Notes: generated by a model from the letters alone, not told the origin. DNA of 64,000 bases from Cetobacterium somerae (GCF_022430525.1 NZ_CP092520.1:124001-188000), one strand, 5' to 3'; shown: positions 33,118-42,520, counted from the first letter of the stretch. Numbers and translations: made by a program.

Positions 33118-34404
33118 ATGAACTATATAGTTGCAGTTTTATTGGGAGGTTTAGCAGCACTTTTAGCAAACAGAGGAGTAGCTATATTCAATGATGGATT
33201 AAGACCTATTGTTCCTGAGTTTTTAGAGGGAAGAATGGATAGAAAATCTTTAGCAGCTACAAGTTTTGCTTTAAGCTTTGGTTTAGTTGTAGGATTTGGA
33301 ATTCCATTTTCCCTTACAACACATATAATTCTTATTCATAGTATTCTTTTGGGAACAGATATAATTGGAACATCTTTTAGTTTTGATAAAAAAGGTGCAA
33401 TTTTATCAACTGTAGCTGGTGGACTTTATGGACTTCTAATAACTCTTGGATTAAAAGTTGTTGTGGAACTATTTGCAAAATTACCAGTGAATTTCTTACC
33501 ATCTTTAGGAAAAGTAGGATCTCCAATTATAGTTGCATTTGCTGCATTCCCAGCATTGGTAGTGGCTTATCAATATGGATTTAAAAAAGGAGCTACAACT
33601 TTTGGATTGACTATAGTTATTAGACAACTTGTTCAAAAGTATGGAACTTTCATGTTTGATGGAAGTAAGGTAGTACTAAATCCAGATGGAATGGCATTAC
33701 TGGTAGCTATGGTAATTATGATTGCTTTTGCTATGAGAGAAAAGGCAGCTACTGATGCTCCTGGATCAAATGCAATGTTACTTAATATATTTGCTGCTAG
33801 AGTTGAAAGAATAAAGAAAAATATTTTAGGATTAGCTCTTATGGGAGGAATAATATCTGCGGCTATAAGCTTACATTTAGTTGCAGGAGATCCAATATCT
33901 TTAAATCTTTTAGCTGATGGAAAAACTTCTGAAGCTGGACTTGCAGCATTAGCAAGAGCTATTGGATTTGTACCATTGGTTGCTACAACTGCTATAGCAA
34001 CTGGAGTTTATGCTCCAGCAGGAATGACTTTTGTATTTGCAATTGGAATTTTCTTAAGAAATCCTTTTATAGCATTTATAGGTGGAGCAGCAGCTATTTG
34101 TTTTGAGATATATGCTCTTGGAGCAATAGCTAAATTCTTAGATAAATTCCCAGGAGTAAAAGGTTGTGGAGATCAGATTAGAACAGCTATGTCTAGAGTT
34201 TTAGAAGTTGCACTTATTGTTGGTGGAATGATTGCAGCTGATGCAATGGCTCCAGGACTTGGTTATCTGTTTGTAGCTGGAGTTTATATTTTAAATAAAA
34301 CAGCTAAGAAACCTCTTGTAGATATGGCAGTGGGACCTGTAGCTGCAATATTCTTTGGAATTTTACTAAATATATTCTCAGTTTTAGGATTATATGGTGC
34401 ATAG
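33118..34404 (+). CDS. yhfT: YhfT-like polytopic membrane protein, probable transporter
   Basis: This 428-aa protein is very hydrophobic with about 11-12 membrane helices. Landmarks are ALLANRGVAIFNDGLRPIVP at the N-terminus, FGIPFSLTTHIILIHS, and the APGSNAMLLN loop in the middle. It matches E. coli YhfT (about 434 aa). No transport substrate is known; with yhfU and the PRD protein it resembles the organisation of PTS-linked permeases but shows no clear phospho-carrier motif. It is followed by a 12-bp perfect hairpin before the amidase-like gene. Confidence 0.85.
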   Translation: MNYIVAVLLGGLAALLANRGVAIFNDGLRPIVPEFLEGRMDRKSLAATSFALSFGLVVGFGIPFSLTTHIILIHSILLGTDIIGTSFSFDKKGAILSTVAGGLYGLLITLGLKVVVELFAKLPVNFLPSLGKVGSPIIVAFAAFPALVVAYQYGFKKGATTFGLTIVIRQLVQKYGTFMFDGSKVVLNPDGMALLVAMVIMIAFAMREKAATDAPGSNAMLLNIFAARVERIKKNILGLALMGGIISAAISLHLVAGDPISLNLLADGKTSEAGLAALARAIGFVPLVATTAIATGVYAPAGMTFVFAIGIFLRNPFIAFIGGAAAICFEIYALGAIAKFLDKFPGVKGCGDQIRTAMSRVLEVALIVGGMIAADAMAPGLGYLFVAGVYILNKTAKKPLVDMAVGPVAAIFFGILLNIFSVLGLYGA

Positions 34405-34415
34405 CATAGATAAAG

Positions 34416-34443
34416 TTTAAGAGGAGTTTTTACTCCTCTTAAA
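34416..34443 (+). repeat. Perfect 12-bp hairpin between yhfT and the amidase-like gene
   Basis: TTTAAGAGGAGT (34416-34427) pairs perfectly with 34432-34443 around TTTT. No T run follows on +, so it is more likely an mRNA-stability or attenuation element than a full terminator. Confidence 0.65.
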
Positions 34444-34461
34444 TTATAGTGAGGTGAAGAA

Positions 34462-35493
34462 ATGGATATAAAAGCTCTTTCTGGAGTACAAAGAACAAAG
34501 GAATTTTTAGGTAAAAGCGTGAAGAAGCAAAATCCAAATATAATTTTAGATATATTTAGAGAAGATTCTAATTATAAAACTTTTGGAGTTAAAGAGACTA
34601 GTGAGATAAGTGATAACATCATAAAAAAGTTATTAAAGAAAGGTTATTCTTGGAACACAATTGATAGTTGTACAGATAGAGGAAGAGCTGTAGATCTAAA
34701 TCTTTTAAATCCAATAACAGGAAAACTTATGATTGGTTCATCTAGTGGAACAGCGATAAATGTTTTATATGGATTAAACACAGTTGGAGTTGGAACTGAT
34801 GGGGGAGGCTCTGTGCTTGGCCCAGCTATAGGCTTAAATCTATATTCAGTTTTACTTTCTGGAGTTGGACTTAAAGGAAGAACAAATAAAAAATCAACAG
34901 ATTCTATAGAATTTACACCAGGAGTTGGATTTATAACTCAAGATTTTACTGAATTAGAAAAAGTTTGTGAGATATTTTTAACTGAACCTCAAGAGATTAT
35001 AAAAAAATGCTGCGTTATAGATTTAGATATTGAATGCTATGGAAAATTAAAAAAAGGTTATGAGATAAATATTTTAGAAAAACAAGAAAAACTTTATGAA
35101 AGAGATATTATGATAGAGTTTTTAAAAAATACTTTTAAATCATATAGTGCGCTTATATATTTAGAAAAAGATGTGGAGCTTTATGGTTTAGGAGACTCTG
35201 TCTTTGGAGTTATGGGAGAGAAAGCTAAAGAGATTCAAAAAAATTCAAATAAAGGATTTTTAAAAGTTTTAAATATGTTAAATTGTTCAGCTATAACTAT
35301 TCCAACAGGAGATATAGGAAGTGCAATTGTTATAGTTGTACCAGAGGGCGAGATATATTTGAAATCTTTACTAGAGATATCTAAAGTTTTAAATGAGGAT
35401 AAAAGGCCAAAACTTTATAGAGAGTATTTTCTAAACTATCCATTAAAAGAGATAGATAATCGAGATTTTAAAATTTGGAGGGAAAATGATTAA
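34462..35493 (+). CDS. Amidase-signature-family protein in the yhf cluster
   Basis: The 343-aa protein is shorter than ordinary amidases (about 450-500 aa). It keeps the signature core: IGSSSGTAINVLYG (candidate cis-Ser S94) and GTDGGGSVLGPAIG (candidate nucleophile S117), spaced 23 residues much as in FAAH (24), then GLKGRTNKKSTDSIEFTPGVG. The upstream catalytic Lys cannot be placed with confidence. It overlaps yhfV by 8 nt, so it is a true operon member although E. coli yhf lacks such a gene. It could open an amide or lactam in the unknown yhf pathway, or be a non-catalytic relative. Confidence 0.72.
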   Translation: MDIKALSGVQRTKEFLGKSVKKQNPNIILDIFREDSNYKTFGVKETSEISDNIIKKLLKKGYSWNTIDSCTDRGRAVDLNLLNPITGKLMIGSSSGTAINVLYGLNTVGVGTDGGGSVLGPAIGLNLYSVLLSGVGLKGRTNKKSTDSIEFTPGVGFITQDFTELEKVCEIFLTEPQEIIKKCCVIDLDIECYGKLKKGYEINILEKQEKLYERDIMIEFLKNTFKSYSALIYLEKDVELYGLGDSVFGVMGEKAKEIQKNSNKGFLKVLNMLNCSAITIPTGDIGSAIVIVVPEGEIYLKSLLEISKVLNEDKRPKLYREYFLNYPLKEIDNRDFKIWREND

Positions 35494-36361
35494 AGATATA
35501 ACATATATGCATGAACATGTAACAATAGATCTCTCTAAGGAGAAAAATAATATAGATTGTAAATTGGATACCTTTGATATAACGAAAGAGGAGTTTTTAA
35601 GATTAAAAGAACTTGGAGTAACTAGAGTTGTAGATGTGAGTAATGTTGGTATTGGTAGAGATGTGGATTATGTTATGAAAATGGAGGAGGCCACAGGACT
35701 AAATATCTATATGTCTACGGGGTATTATAAGGAACCTTTTTTGCCAAAAGAAGTTGAAGAGTTAAGTGTTGAAGAGCTTGCTAAAAAAATGATAGATGAT
35801 ATAAAGATTGGAATAGATGGAAAAACTAAATGTGCAACACTTATAGGAGAGATTGGAACAGGATTTGAAATTATGACTGAGCTTGAAAAAAAAGTTTTCC
35901 ACGCAGCTGCAATTGCTCAAAAAGCCACAGGAGTTTTTATAACAACTCATACAAGTTTGGGGAAATTAGGGCATGAGCAGTTGGATTTTTTAGAAAACTT
36001 AGGTGTAGATTTAAATAAAGTTATTTTAGGACATGTAGCGTTGAGTGGTAATTTAAATTATATAAAATCTCTTTTAAAAAGAGGAGCCTATGTAGAGTTT
36101 GATACTATTGGTAAAAATAACTATCTTCCTGATGAAACTAGGGTTGATTTTATAAAAACACTTTGTGAAGAGGGATGGAGTGAAAAATTATTAATGTCAG
36201 TTGATTTAACAAGAAGATCTCACTTAAAAACAAATGGTGGAATTGGGTATGCATATCTAATTGAAACTTTTGTTCCTATGCTAAAAGAGGTTGGGGTAAA
36301 AGAGAGTGATTTAAAAAATATGTTGGTAGAAAATCCAAAGAGAATTTTAGGAGTTGAATGA
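35486..36361 (+). CDS. php: Phosphotriesterase homology protein (YhfV/Php)
   Basis: This 291-aa TIM-barrel metallohydrolase has the binuclear metal pattern: YMHEHVTID (H9, H11), LIGEIGTG with bridging Glu, TTHTS, LGHVALSGN and SVDLTRRSH with the final Asp. It corresponds to E. coli Php (292 aa), which lacks phosphotriesterase activity; relatives are lactonases. It overlaps the upstream gene by 8 nt and yhfS by 4 nt (ATGA), showing tight translational coupling. Confidence 0.9.
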   Translation: MIKDITYMHEHVTIDLSKEKNNIDCKLDTFDITKEEFLRLKELGVTRVVDVSNVGIGRDVDYVMKMEEATGLNIYMSTGYYKEPFLPKEVEELSVEELAKKMIDDIKIGIDGKTKCATLIGEIGTGFEIMTELEKKVFHAAAIAQKATGVFITTHTSLGKLGHEQLDFLENLGVDLNKVILGHVALSGNLNYIKSLLKRGAYVEFDTIGKNNYLPDETRVDFIKTLCEEGWSEKLLMSVDLTRRSHLKTNGGIGYAYLIETFVPMLKEVGVKESDLKNMLVENPKRILGVE

Positions 36362-37467
36362 AAATGAAAACATATCCATTGGAATCTATAGGAATAGAAG
36401 TAGCAAAAGAGAAGCAATTTAAAATGATAGATATAATAACAAAATATTTTCAAGGCCATGAAGTTTTAACAAGAGGAGATCTTGGAGTTGTAAAGGGATT
36501 AAATAAACCTGTTACTACTGAAAAAGCTGAAAAAGTAATAGCTGAATTTTTCGATTGTGAAGCAGCAGTTCTTGTAAGAGGATCTGGTACTGCAGCTATA
36601 AAATGGGGACTTTATAGTATTTTAGGTGAAAAAAGAGAAAGAAAAGTTTTAGTTCATAAAGCACCTGTTTATCCTACAACAGATGTAACTTTTAAAATGA
36701 TGGGTGTGGAAAAGATAGAGGCTGACTTTAATAATTTAGATGAGCTAAAGGAAGTATTAAAAAATAACAATTTTGATGCAGCTTTAGTTCAATATACTCG
36801 TCAAAAAATTGATGATTCATATGATATAAAAGAGGTTATTACAGAAATAAAAAAATATAATACACCAATTGTGACAGATGATAATTATGCTGTTATGAAA
36901 GTAAATAAAATTGGAAGTGAATTAGGAGCTGATCTTTCAGCATTTTCAACTTTTAAACTACTTGGTCCAGAAGGGATTGGATGCGTAGTTGGTAAAAAAG
37001 AGTTTGTTAATAAAATTATTAGTAGTAACTATTCTGGTGGAGGACAAGTTCAAGGACATGAAGCTCTTGATGTTTTAAGAGGATTAGTTTATGCCCCTGT
37101 TTCACTTGCTATTCAGGGTGAAGTAAATGATAAGTTACATAAAATATTTAATAGTGGAGAGATAGAATTTATTAAGGGTGCTTACCTTGTAAATGCTCAG
37201 TCGAAAGTAATAGTTGTAGAGTTAAAAGAAAATATTGCTGAGGAGATGTTAGTTCATGCTGAAAAACTAGGAGCACTACCAAATCCTGTGGGAGCAGAAT
37301 CAAAGTATGAGTTTTCTCCGCTTTTTTATAGAGTGTCTGGAACATTTAGAGCTACAGATCCAACTTTAGAAAAAAGAATGATAAGAATAAATCCGAATAG
37401 AGCTGGAGTTGAAACGATAGTTAGAATATTAAAAGAGAGTTATAAAATAGCAAAAGAGGTGAAATAG
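36358..37467 (+). CDS. yhfS: YhfS-like PLP-dependent aminotransferase-fold enzyme
   Basis: This 369-aa fold-type I PLP enzyme has AAVLVRGSGTAAIKWG near the N-terminus, PIVTDDNYAVMKVNK as the PLP-ring Asp strand, and STFKLLGPEGIG with the Schiff-base Lys. It corresponds to E. coli YhfS (361 aa), and the reaction is unknown. The first ATG (36358) overlaps the php stop; ATG 36364 is an alternative. Next to the alanine-racemase-like yhfX it implies an amino acid or amino-ketone intermediate. Confidence 0.88.
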   Translation: MKMKTYPLESIGIEVAKEKQFKMIDIITKYFQGHEVLTRGDLGVVKGLNKPVTTEKAEKVIAEFFDCEAAVLVRGSGTAAIKWGLYSILGEKRERKVLVHKAPVYPTTDVTFKMMGVEKIEADFNNLDELKEVLKNNNFDAALVQYTRQKIDDSYDIKEVITEIKKYNTPIVTDDNYAVMKVNKIGSELGADLSAFSTFKLLGPEGIGCVVGKKEFVNKIISSNYSGGGQVQGHEALDVLRGLVYAPVSLAIQGEVNDKLHKIFNSGEIEFIKGAYLVNAQSKVIVVELKENIAEEMLVHAEKLGALPNPVGAESKYEFSPLFYRVSGTFRATDPTLEKRMIRINPNRAGVETIVRILKESYKIAKEVK

Positions 37468-37468
37468 T

Positions 37469-38623
37469 GTGTTTATAGATATTGTTCAGAAAAAAAATCC
37501 AGATTTGATAAAGGTAGCAATAGAGCTTCATCAAAAGGGTGAAATATTACCAGATACATACGTTTTAGATGTGGATGCTATTTTAGAAAACGGAAGAGCT
37601 CTTTGTAAAAAAGCTGAGGAAAATGGCATTAAACTTTATGCTATGACAAAACAATTTGGAAGAGTTCCATACTTAGCTAAAAAATTAGTGGAGATTGGAT
37701 TTGCTGGAGTTGTAACTGTAGATTTTAAAGAAGCTCTAATTATGATGGACAATGGAGTTAAACTTGGGAACGTTGGTCATCTAGTTCAAATCCCATCGTC
37801 ACTTATAGATAAAGTTGTAAGACATAGTCCAGAGATTATAACAGTTTACTCTTTAGAGAAGATAAAAGAAATAGATGAAGCTGCTAAAAAATATGGAAAA
37901 GTTCAAGATATTATGCTAAGAGTTTTAGAAAAAGATAGCAAAATATATTCTGGTCAAAGTGGTGGATTTTATTTAGATGATATAGAAGATGTAGCTAAAG
38001 AGATTTTGAAATTGAACAACGTTAGAATTAATGGTTTAACATCTTTCCCATGTTTTTTATATAATTGTGATAAAAATATAATAGAGGGTACTAAAAATAT
38101 TGAAAGTATAAAAAAGGCAGAGAGAGTATTGAAAGAGTTAGGAATATTTGTAGAGCAACTGAATATGCCTTCAGCAACTTCTTTAGAGAATATTGAAAGT
38201 ATAAAAGCTTATGGAGGAACTCACGGAGAACCAGGGCACGCTTTAACAGGAACAACGCCATTTAATAGCAGAAATTTAGAAGGAGAGATTCCGGCAATTG
38301 TATATGTTTCTGAAATATCTCATAATTTGGACTATAATTCTTATTGTTATGGTGGAGGTCATTATAGAAGATCTGGAATGAATAGTGTTTTAGTAGGTAA
38401 AAATATAAAAAAAATGAGGAGATCACCAGTGGAGGCTCCAACTTTAGAAAGTATAGATTACTATTTTGAATTATGTGGCAATAATAATGTTGGAGAAACA
38501 GTTATTGGAGCATTTAGAACACAGATATTTGTAACGAGAAGTAGTGTGGCATTGGTTGAGGGAGTCAAAAGTAGTAATCCAAAACTTGTAGGTGTGTATG
38601 ATAGTTTAGGAAGAGAGATGTAG
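37469..38623 (+). CDS. yhfX: YhfX-like alanine-racemase-fold PLP enzyme
   Basis: This 384-aa fold-type III PLP protein has the strand YVLDVDAILENG followed by KLYAMTKQFGR with the PLP Lys, VGHLVQIP, and the C-terminal region GTTPFNSRNLEGEIPA. It matches E. coli YhfX (387 aa). The GTG start at 37469 follows AAGAGGTGA. Fold-type III enzymes racemise or decarboxylate amino acids; the substrate is not known. It lies one base after the yhfS stop and 2 nt before yhfW. Confidence 0.87.
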   Translation: MFIDIVQKKNPDLIKVAIELHQKGEILPDTYVLDVDAILENGRALCKKAEENGIKLYAMTKQFGRVPYLAKKLVEIGFAGVVTVDFKEALIMMDNGVKLGNVGHLVQIPSSLIDKVVRHSPEIITVYSLEKIKEIDEAAKKYGKVQDIMLRVLEKDSKIYSGQSGGFYLDDIEDVAKEILKLNNVRINGLTSFPCFLYNCDKNIIEGTKNIESIKKAERVLKELGIFVEQLNMPSATSLENIESIKAYGGTHGEPGHALTGTTPFNSRNLEGEIPAIVYVSEISHNLDYNSYCYGGGHYRRSGMNSVLVGKNIKKMRRSPVEAPTLESIDYYFELCGNNNVGETVIGAFRTQIFVTRSSVALVEGVKSSNPKLVGVYDSLGREM

Positions 38624-38625
38624 AT

Positions 38626-39825
38626 ATGAAAAGATTTGTGGTGTTGGTATTAGATAGTTTTGGTATTGGGGAAATGAATGATGTAAGAGTAGTGCGACCG
38701 CAAGATGTTGGAGCTAATACATATAAAAGTGTTTTAAAATATAATCCAAAGTTAAAGATACCTAATTTAGAAAAGTTAGGTATTGCTAATTCTGCAGAAT
38801 TGGAGATAGGAAATATAAAATTTTCAAAAGAAGCTGTTTATGGAAAAGCAAATCTTAAGCACTTTTGGTGCGATACTTTCTATGGACATCAAGAGCTTAT
38901 GGGGACTTATCCAAAGAAACCTAAAACTGAACCTTTTTATGAGGCTATAGATGAGGTGGAAATAGCTTTAAAAAACTCGGGATATTCAGTAAAAAGATTT
39001 GGGTCACCAAGAGAGGTATTGATAGTAGATGAATGTGCCACTGTTGGAGATAATTTAGAAGCAGATTTGGGACAGGTTTATAATATAACAGGTGCACTAG
39101 ATTTAATAAATTATGAAGATCTTTTAAAGATAGGAAAAGTTGTTAGAAGTGTTGTAAAGGTACCAAGAGTTATAACTTTTGGTGGAAAAAACGTGAGTAT
39201 TGAAGACGTAAAAAATGCGTATGAGTGTAAAGATAATCTTTTTGGTGGAATAAATGCACCAAAATCTGGAGTATATAAGAATGGTTATCAAGTGCAACAT
39301 ATGGGATATGGAATAGATAGTGAAGTGCAGCTACCAAAAATTTTAGAAGGTGTTGCAAAGACAATATTAATAGGAAAAGTTGCAGATATAGTAGAGAATC
39401 CTAAGGGGAAATCTATTTTTGGTGTAGATAGTGATAAGATTATGGATAGGTTGATAGAAGAGATAAAAAATAATAATAATGTTTTCATTTGTGCAAATAT
39501 CCAAGAGACAGATTTAGCAGGACACCAAGAGGATGTAGAAAGATACGGGAATAGACTTGAAGTTGTGGATAGAAAGTTAAAAAAGGTTATGGAGTTATTA
39601 GATGAAGATGATATATTTATTGTGACTGCAGACCATGGAAATGATCCAATGATTGGACACTCTAATCATACAAGAGAAAAAGTACCTATTTTAGTTTATA
39701 AAAAAGGTTTAAGTTCAAGAGAAATAGGAGAGAGAAGTAGTCTTTCTGACATTGGTCAAAGTGTAGCAGAGTACTTTGGGCGGGTATTACCTGATAATGG
39801 AGAATCATTTTTAAAAAAGTTGTAG
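38626..39825 (+). CDS. yhfW: YhfW-like phosphopentomutase-family metalloenzyme
   Basis: This 399-aa alkaline-phosphatase-superfamily protein resembles DeoB. It has VLDSFGIGEMNDV at the N-terminus, CDTFYGHQELMGTYPKKP, ICANIQETDLAGHQED, and the C-terminal metal motif VTADHGNDPMIGHSNHTRE. It matches E. coli YhfW (408 aa). Phosphopentomutases move phosphate between C1 and C5 of pentoses, so the pathway may involve a phosphorylated sugar-like intermediate. It is the last yhf gene; its stop codon lies in the left arm of the terminator. Confidence 0.88.
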   Translation: MKRFVVLVLDSFGIGEMNDVRVVRPQDVGANTYKSVLKYNPKLKIPNLEKLGIANSAELEIGNIKFSKEAVYGKANLKHFWCDTFYGHQELMGTYPKKPKTEPFYEAIDEVEIALKNSGYSVKRFGSPREVLIVDECATVGDNLEADLGQVYNITGALDLINYEDLLKIGKVVRSVVKVPRVITFGGKNVSIEDVKNAYECKDNLFGGINAPKSGVYKNGYQVQHMGYGIDSEVQLPKILEGVAKTILIGKVADIVENPKGKSIFGVDSDKIMDRLIEEIKNNNNVFICANIQETDLAGHQEDVERYGNRLEVVDRKLKKVMELLDEDDIFIVTADHGNDPMIGHSNHTREKVPILVYKKGLSSREIGERSSLSDIGQSVAEYFGRVLPDNGESFLKKL

Positions 39826-39846
39826 AGAGCACTACAACTTTTTTTA
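39814..39846. terminator. Bidirectional terminator
   Basis: The stem AAAAAGTTGTAG/CTACAACTTTTT with loop AGAGCA separates the convergent yhf and ceu operons. Confidence 0.88.
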
Positions 39847-39855
39847 TTTTACTAT

Positions 39856-40785
39856 TTATTTTAATCCAGCTTTAACTTCATCAGCCATTTTCTGTGTAGT
39901 TTTTATTCCACCAGTTGCAGTGTACCAAGTTTCAGCATCTAAGAAAATAATGTTTCCATCTTTATAAGCTTTTGTTGCTTTTATAATGTCATTATCAAAA
40001 GCTTTATTAGCTGATACATCTCCACCGTTTACAGCACTTCTATCTACAACAAAGATATAATCAGGATTTTTTTCTAATAAATACTCAAAGTTTATTTTAC
40101 TTCCGTGAGTTGAAACAGCAACCTCATCAACAGGTTTAAATCCAAAGTGGTCAAAGATTATTCCAAATCTTGATTTTAATCCATATACTGATAATTTTCC
40201 ATTGTTTGATAAAACTACCACAGCATTTAGATTTTTATTACTTACATTTTCTTTGATTTCATTTAAATTGTTTTCGATTACTGTTAACTCTTTTGTTAAC
40301 TCAGTCTCTTTAGAGAATATATCTCCCATAGTTTTAGCATTAGTTTTAAGAGCTTCTAAATAGTCATCACCAGTTGTTGTTAATCCAACTGTTGGAGCTA
40401 TTTTTGATAGTTGCTCATAAAATGGTTCCTGTCTTCCAGAGATAATAATTAAATCTGGTTTCATTTCATAAATTTTTTCTAAGTTAGGGTCTTTTAATCC
40501 ACCAACGTTAATATATTTTTCGTCGCTATATTTTTCTAAGAATTTTGGTAAACTCTCTTTTGGTAATCCTATGATTTCAACACCTGTAGTATCTAACATC
40601 TCAACGATTCCATAATCAAATACGATAACTCTCTTGGGGTTTTTAACAACCTCTGTTGTTCCCATTACATGGTTTATAGTTATTTTTTCTCCAGTTATTG
40701 CCTCTTTATCACTAGATGTTAGGTAGAAAAATGAACCTACACAGATTGCGACTACTACAGCTAATAAACCTAATATTTTTTTCAT
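39856..40785 (-). CDS. ceuE: Iron-siderophore ABC substrate-binding protein (CeuE/YclQ type)
   Basis: This 309-aa periplasmic binding protein of the FeCT family has KNPKRVIVFDYGIVEMLD, a KPDLIIISGRQEP segment and the closing domain with GSKINFEYLLEKNPDYIFVVDR. The N-terminus is a signal peptide or anchor without a good lipobox (VAIC), consistent with a periplasmic protein of a diderm. It is the last gene of the minus-strand operon permease-permease-ATPase-SBP, the ceuBCDE order of Campylobacter and yclNOPQ of Bacillus, which import catecholate/petrobactin-type siderophores. Confidence 0.88.
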   Translation of the reverse strand: MKKILGLLAVVVAICVGSFFYLTSSDKEAITGEKITINHVMGTTEVVKNPKRVIVFDYGIVEMLDTTGVEIIGLPKESLPKFLEKYSDEKYINVGGLKDPNLEKIYEMKPDLIIISGRQEPFYEQLSKIAPTVGLTTTGDDYLEALKTNAKTMGDIFSKETELTKELTVIENNLNEIKENVSNKNLNAVVVLSNNGKLSVYGLKSRFGIIFDHFGFKPVDEVAVSTHGSKINFEYLLEKNPDYIFVVDRSAVNGGDVSANKAFDNDIIKATKAYKDGNIIFLDAETWYTATGGIKTTQKMADEVKAGLK

Positions 40786-40794
40786 TTTCTCCTC

Positions 40795-41550
40795 CTAGAA
40801 GTACACACATATATTTTTTTTATTTATCTCTTCAATATGAAATGGCATCTCATAAAGTTTTTCTAATTTATCTTTTACAACTACATTTTGAGTTTCATCC
40901 ATATGTTTTAATTTTCCATTTTTCATTGCTAATATATAATCTGAATAAACAGATGTAAAGTTTATGTCGTGCATAACTATAACAATGGTTTTATTGAAAT
41001 CTTTTACAAGTTTATGTAAAATTTTCATCATAGCTACTGAACTTTTCATATCTAAATTGTTTAGTGGCTCATCAAGTAGTATATATTTTGTATTTTGAGC
41101 AATTGTCATAGCTATATAAGCTCTTTGTCTTTGACCTCCACTTAACTCATCTAAATACTTATCTCTAAACTCTCCAAGATTCATATATTCAATAGCTTCT
41201 TCAATGACTTTTTTATCTTCACTGTTTAGTCTCCCACCACTATGAGGAAATCTTCCAAAGGATATTAATTCATACACTGTAAGTCTTACATTTGTGGTAT
41301 TCTCTTGTTTTAGTGTCGCAATTGTTTTAGCTAACTCAGCTTTATCCCATTCAGCAATAGCTTTTCCATCTATCTTTATTTCACCAGAATCTAAGGGAGT
41401 TAATCTACTAATCATATTTAACAAAGTACTTTTACCAGCTCCATTTGGTCCTATGATACAAGTTATTTTTCCCTCAGGAATATCTGTTGTAACACTTTCT
41501 ACAACAAACTTTGATCTATATGATTTACTTACATTTTTTATCTCAATCAT
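40795..41550 (-). CDS. ceuD: Iron-siderophore ABC ATPase
   Basis: The 251-aa nucleotide-binding subunit has Walker A IGPNGAGKSTLL (about 30-41), Q-loop TLKQENTT, signature LSGGQRQRAYIAM, Walker B YILLDEPLNNLD and the H-loop VMHDINF. It powers siderophore import with the two membrane permeases encoded upstream. The AAGGAG site and a 9-nt gap to ceuE show operon structure. Confidence 0.93.
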   Translation of the reverse strand: MIEIKNVSKSYRSKFVVESVTTDIPEGKITCIIGPNGAGKSTLLNMISRLTPLDSGEIKIDGKAIAEWDKAELAKTIATLKQENTTNVRLTVYELISFGRFPHSGGRLNSEDKKVIEEAIEYMNLGEFRDKYLDELSGGQRQRAYIAMTIAQNTKYILLDEPLNNLDMKSSVAMMKILHKLVKDFNKTIVIVMHDINFTSVYSDYILAMKNGKLKHMDETQNVVVKDKLEKLYEMPFHIEEINKKNICVYF

Positions 41551-41551
41551 T

Positions 41552-42520
41552 TTATCCTATTCTCCTTTCTTTTAATAAAATCCATAGTAGATACATTCCA
41601 CCAACAAAGTTGATAACTGTTCCTACAGGGAAACTATTATTAAATATTTTTTCTACAATTAGCTGTCCTATAATTAAGGATAAAATACTCATAAAAATAG
41701 AAGCGACAACTAAATATTTATGCTTATAAGTTTTTAATAACTCTTTTGATATATTAACTGTTAAAAGTCCTAAAAATACAACTGGTCCAACAAGAGCTGT
41801 AGATATAGAAACTAATAGTCCTACTATTGTTAGATTTTTTCTTAAAAGTTTTTTATAATCTAATCCTAAATTTATAGATTGACTATATCCTAAGCTCATA
41901 ACGTCTAAAGTTCTCATATCTTTTCTTAACCAGAAAAATACAAGGGTAACAATAAAATAAGCTATTGAAAGTAGTGTTGTATTAACTCTATTGTAACTTG
42001 CAAATAAACTACTTTGTAAAACTAGAAATTCATTTGGATCCATTATCATTTGAATTCCATTAGATAAACTATCTAAGAAAGTTCCCACAATCATTCCGAT
42101 TAAAATCATATAAAGTAGTTTTCCCTTACTTTTACCCCTAAAAAACTTTTGAAGAAAGATACTAACAGCAACCATAAGTCCAACCGTTATAAAAAACTTT
42201 GGAATTGGTGTTGTAAGCAAAGGTACAGTTCTTCTAAATAGAAATATAGTCATTGTTTGTAAAAAAACATACATAGAATCAAGTCCCATAACACTAGGAG
42301 TTAGAATTCTACTATCTGTAACTGTTTGGAAAAGTAGTGTTGATATAGCAACACAGGTTCCACTTAGAACTATTGCTAATATTTTTATACCTCTTGTTGA
42401 TATTAAGTATCTAAAGTTATTTTTGTTAACACCTACTAAGAGAAAAAATGCCGCTGCTATTAACAAGGCTAAGAGAAGACCTAGTAGGATATTTTCCATC
42501 CTTTTTTCATTATTCTTCAA
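41552..42520 (-). CDS. ceuC: Iron-siderophore ABC permease
   Basis: This 322-aa FecCD-family permease has about nine or ten membrane helices; landmarks are GTCVAISTLLFQTVTDSRIL, MGLDSMYVFLQ and the ATPase-contact region GPVVFLGLLTVNISKEL. The frame opens at TTG 42520, 7 nt after AGGAGG that lies inside the end of the upstream permease gene; ATG 42499 is an alternative. The two permease genes overlap by 11 nt. Confidence 0.92.
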   Translation of the reverse strand: MKNNEKRMENILLGLLLALLIAAAFFLLVGVNKNNFRYLISTRGIKILAIVLSGTCVAISTLLFQTVTDSRILTPSVMGLDSMYVFLQTMTIFLFRRTVPLLTTPIPKFFITVGLMVAVSIFLQKFFRGKSKGKLLYMILIGMIVGTFLDSLSNGIQMIMDPNEFLVLQSSLFASYNRVNTTLLSIAYFIVTLVFFWLRKDMRTLDVMSLGYSQSINLGLDYKKLLRKNLTIVGLLVSISTALVGPVVFLGLLTVNISKELLKTYKHKYLVVASIFMSILSLIIGQLIVEKIFNNSFPVGTVINFVGGMYLLWILLKERRIG

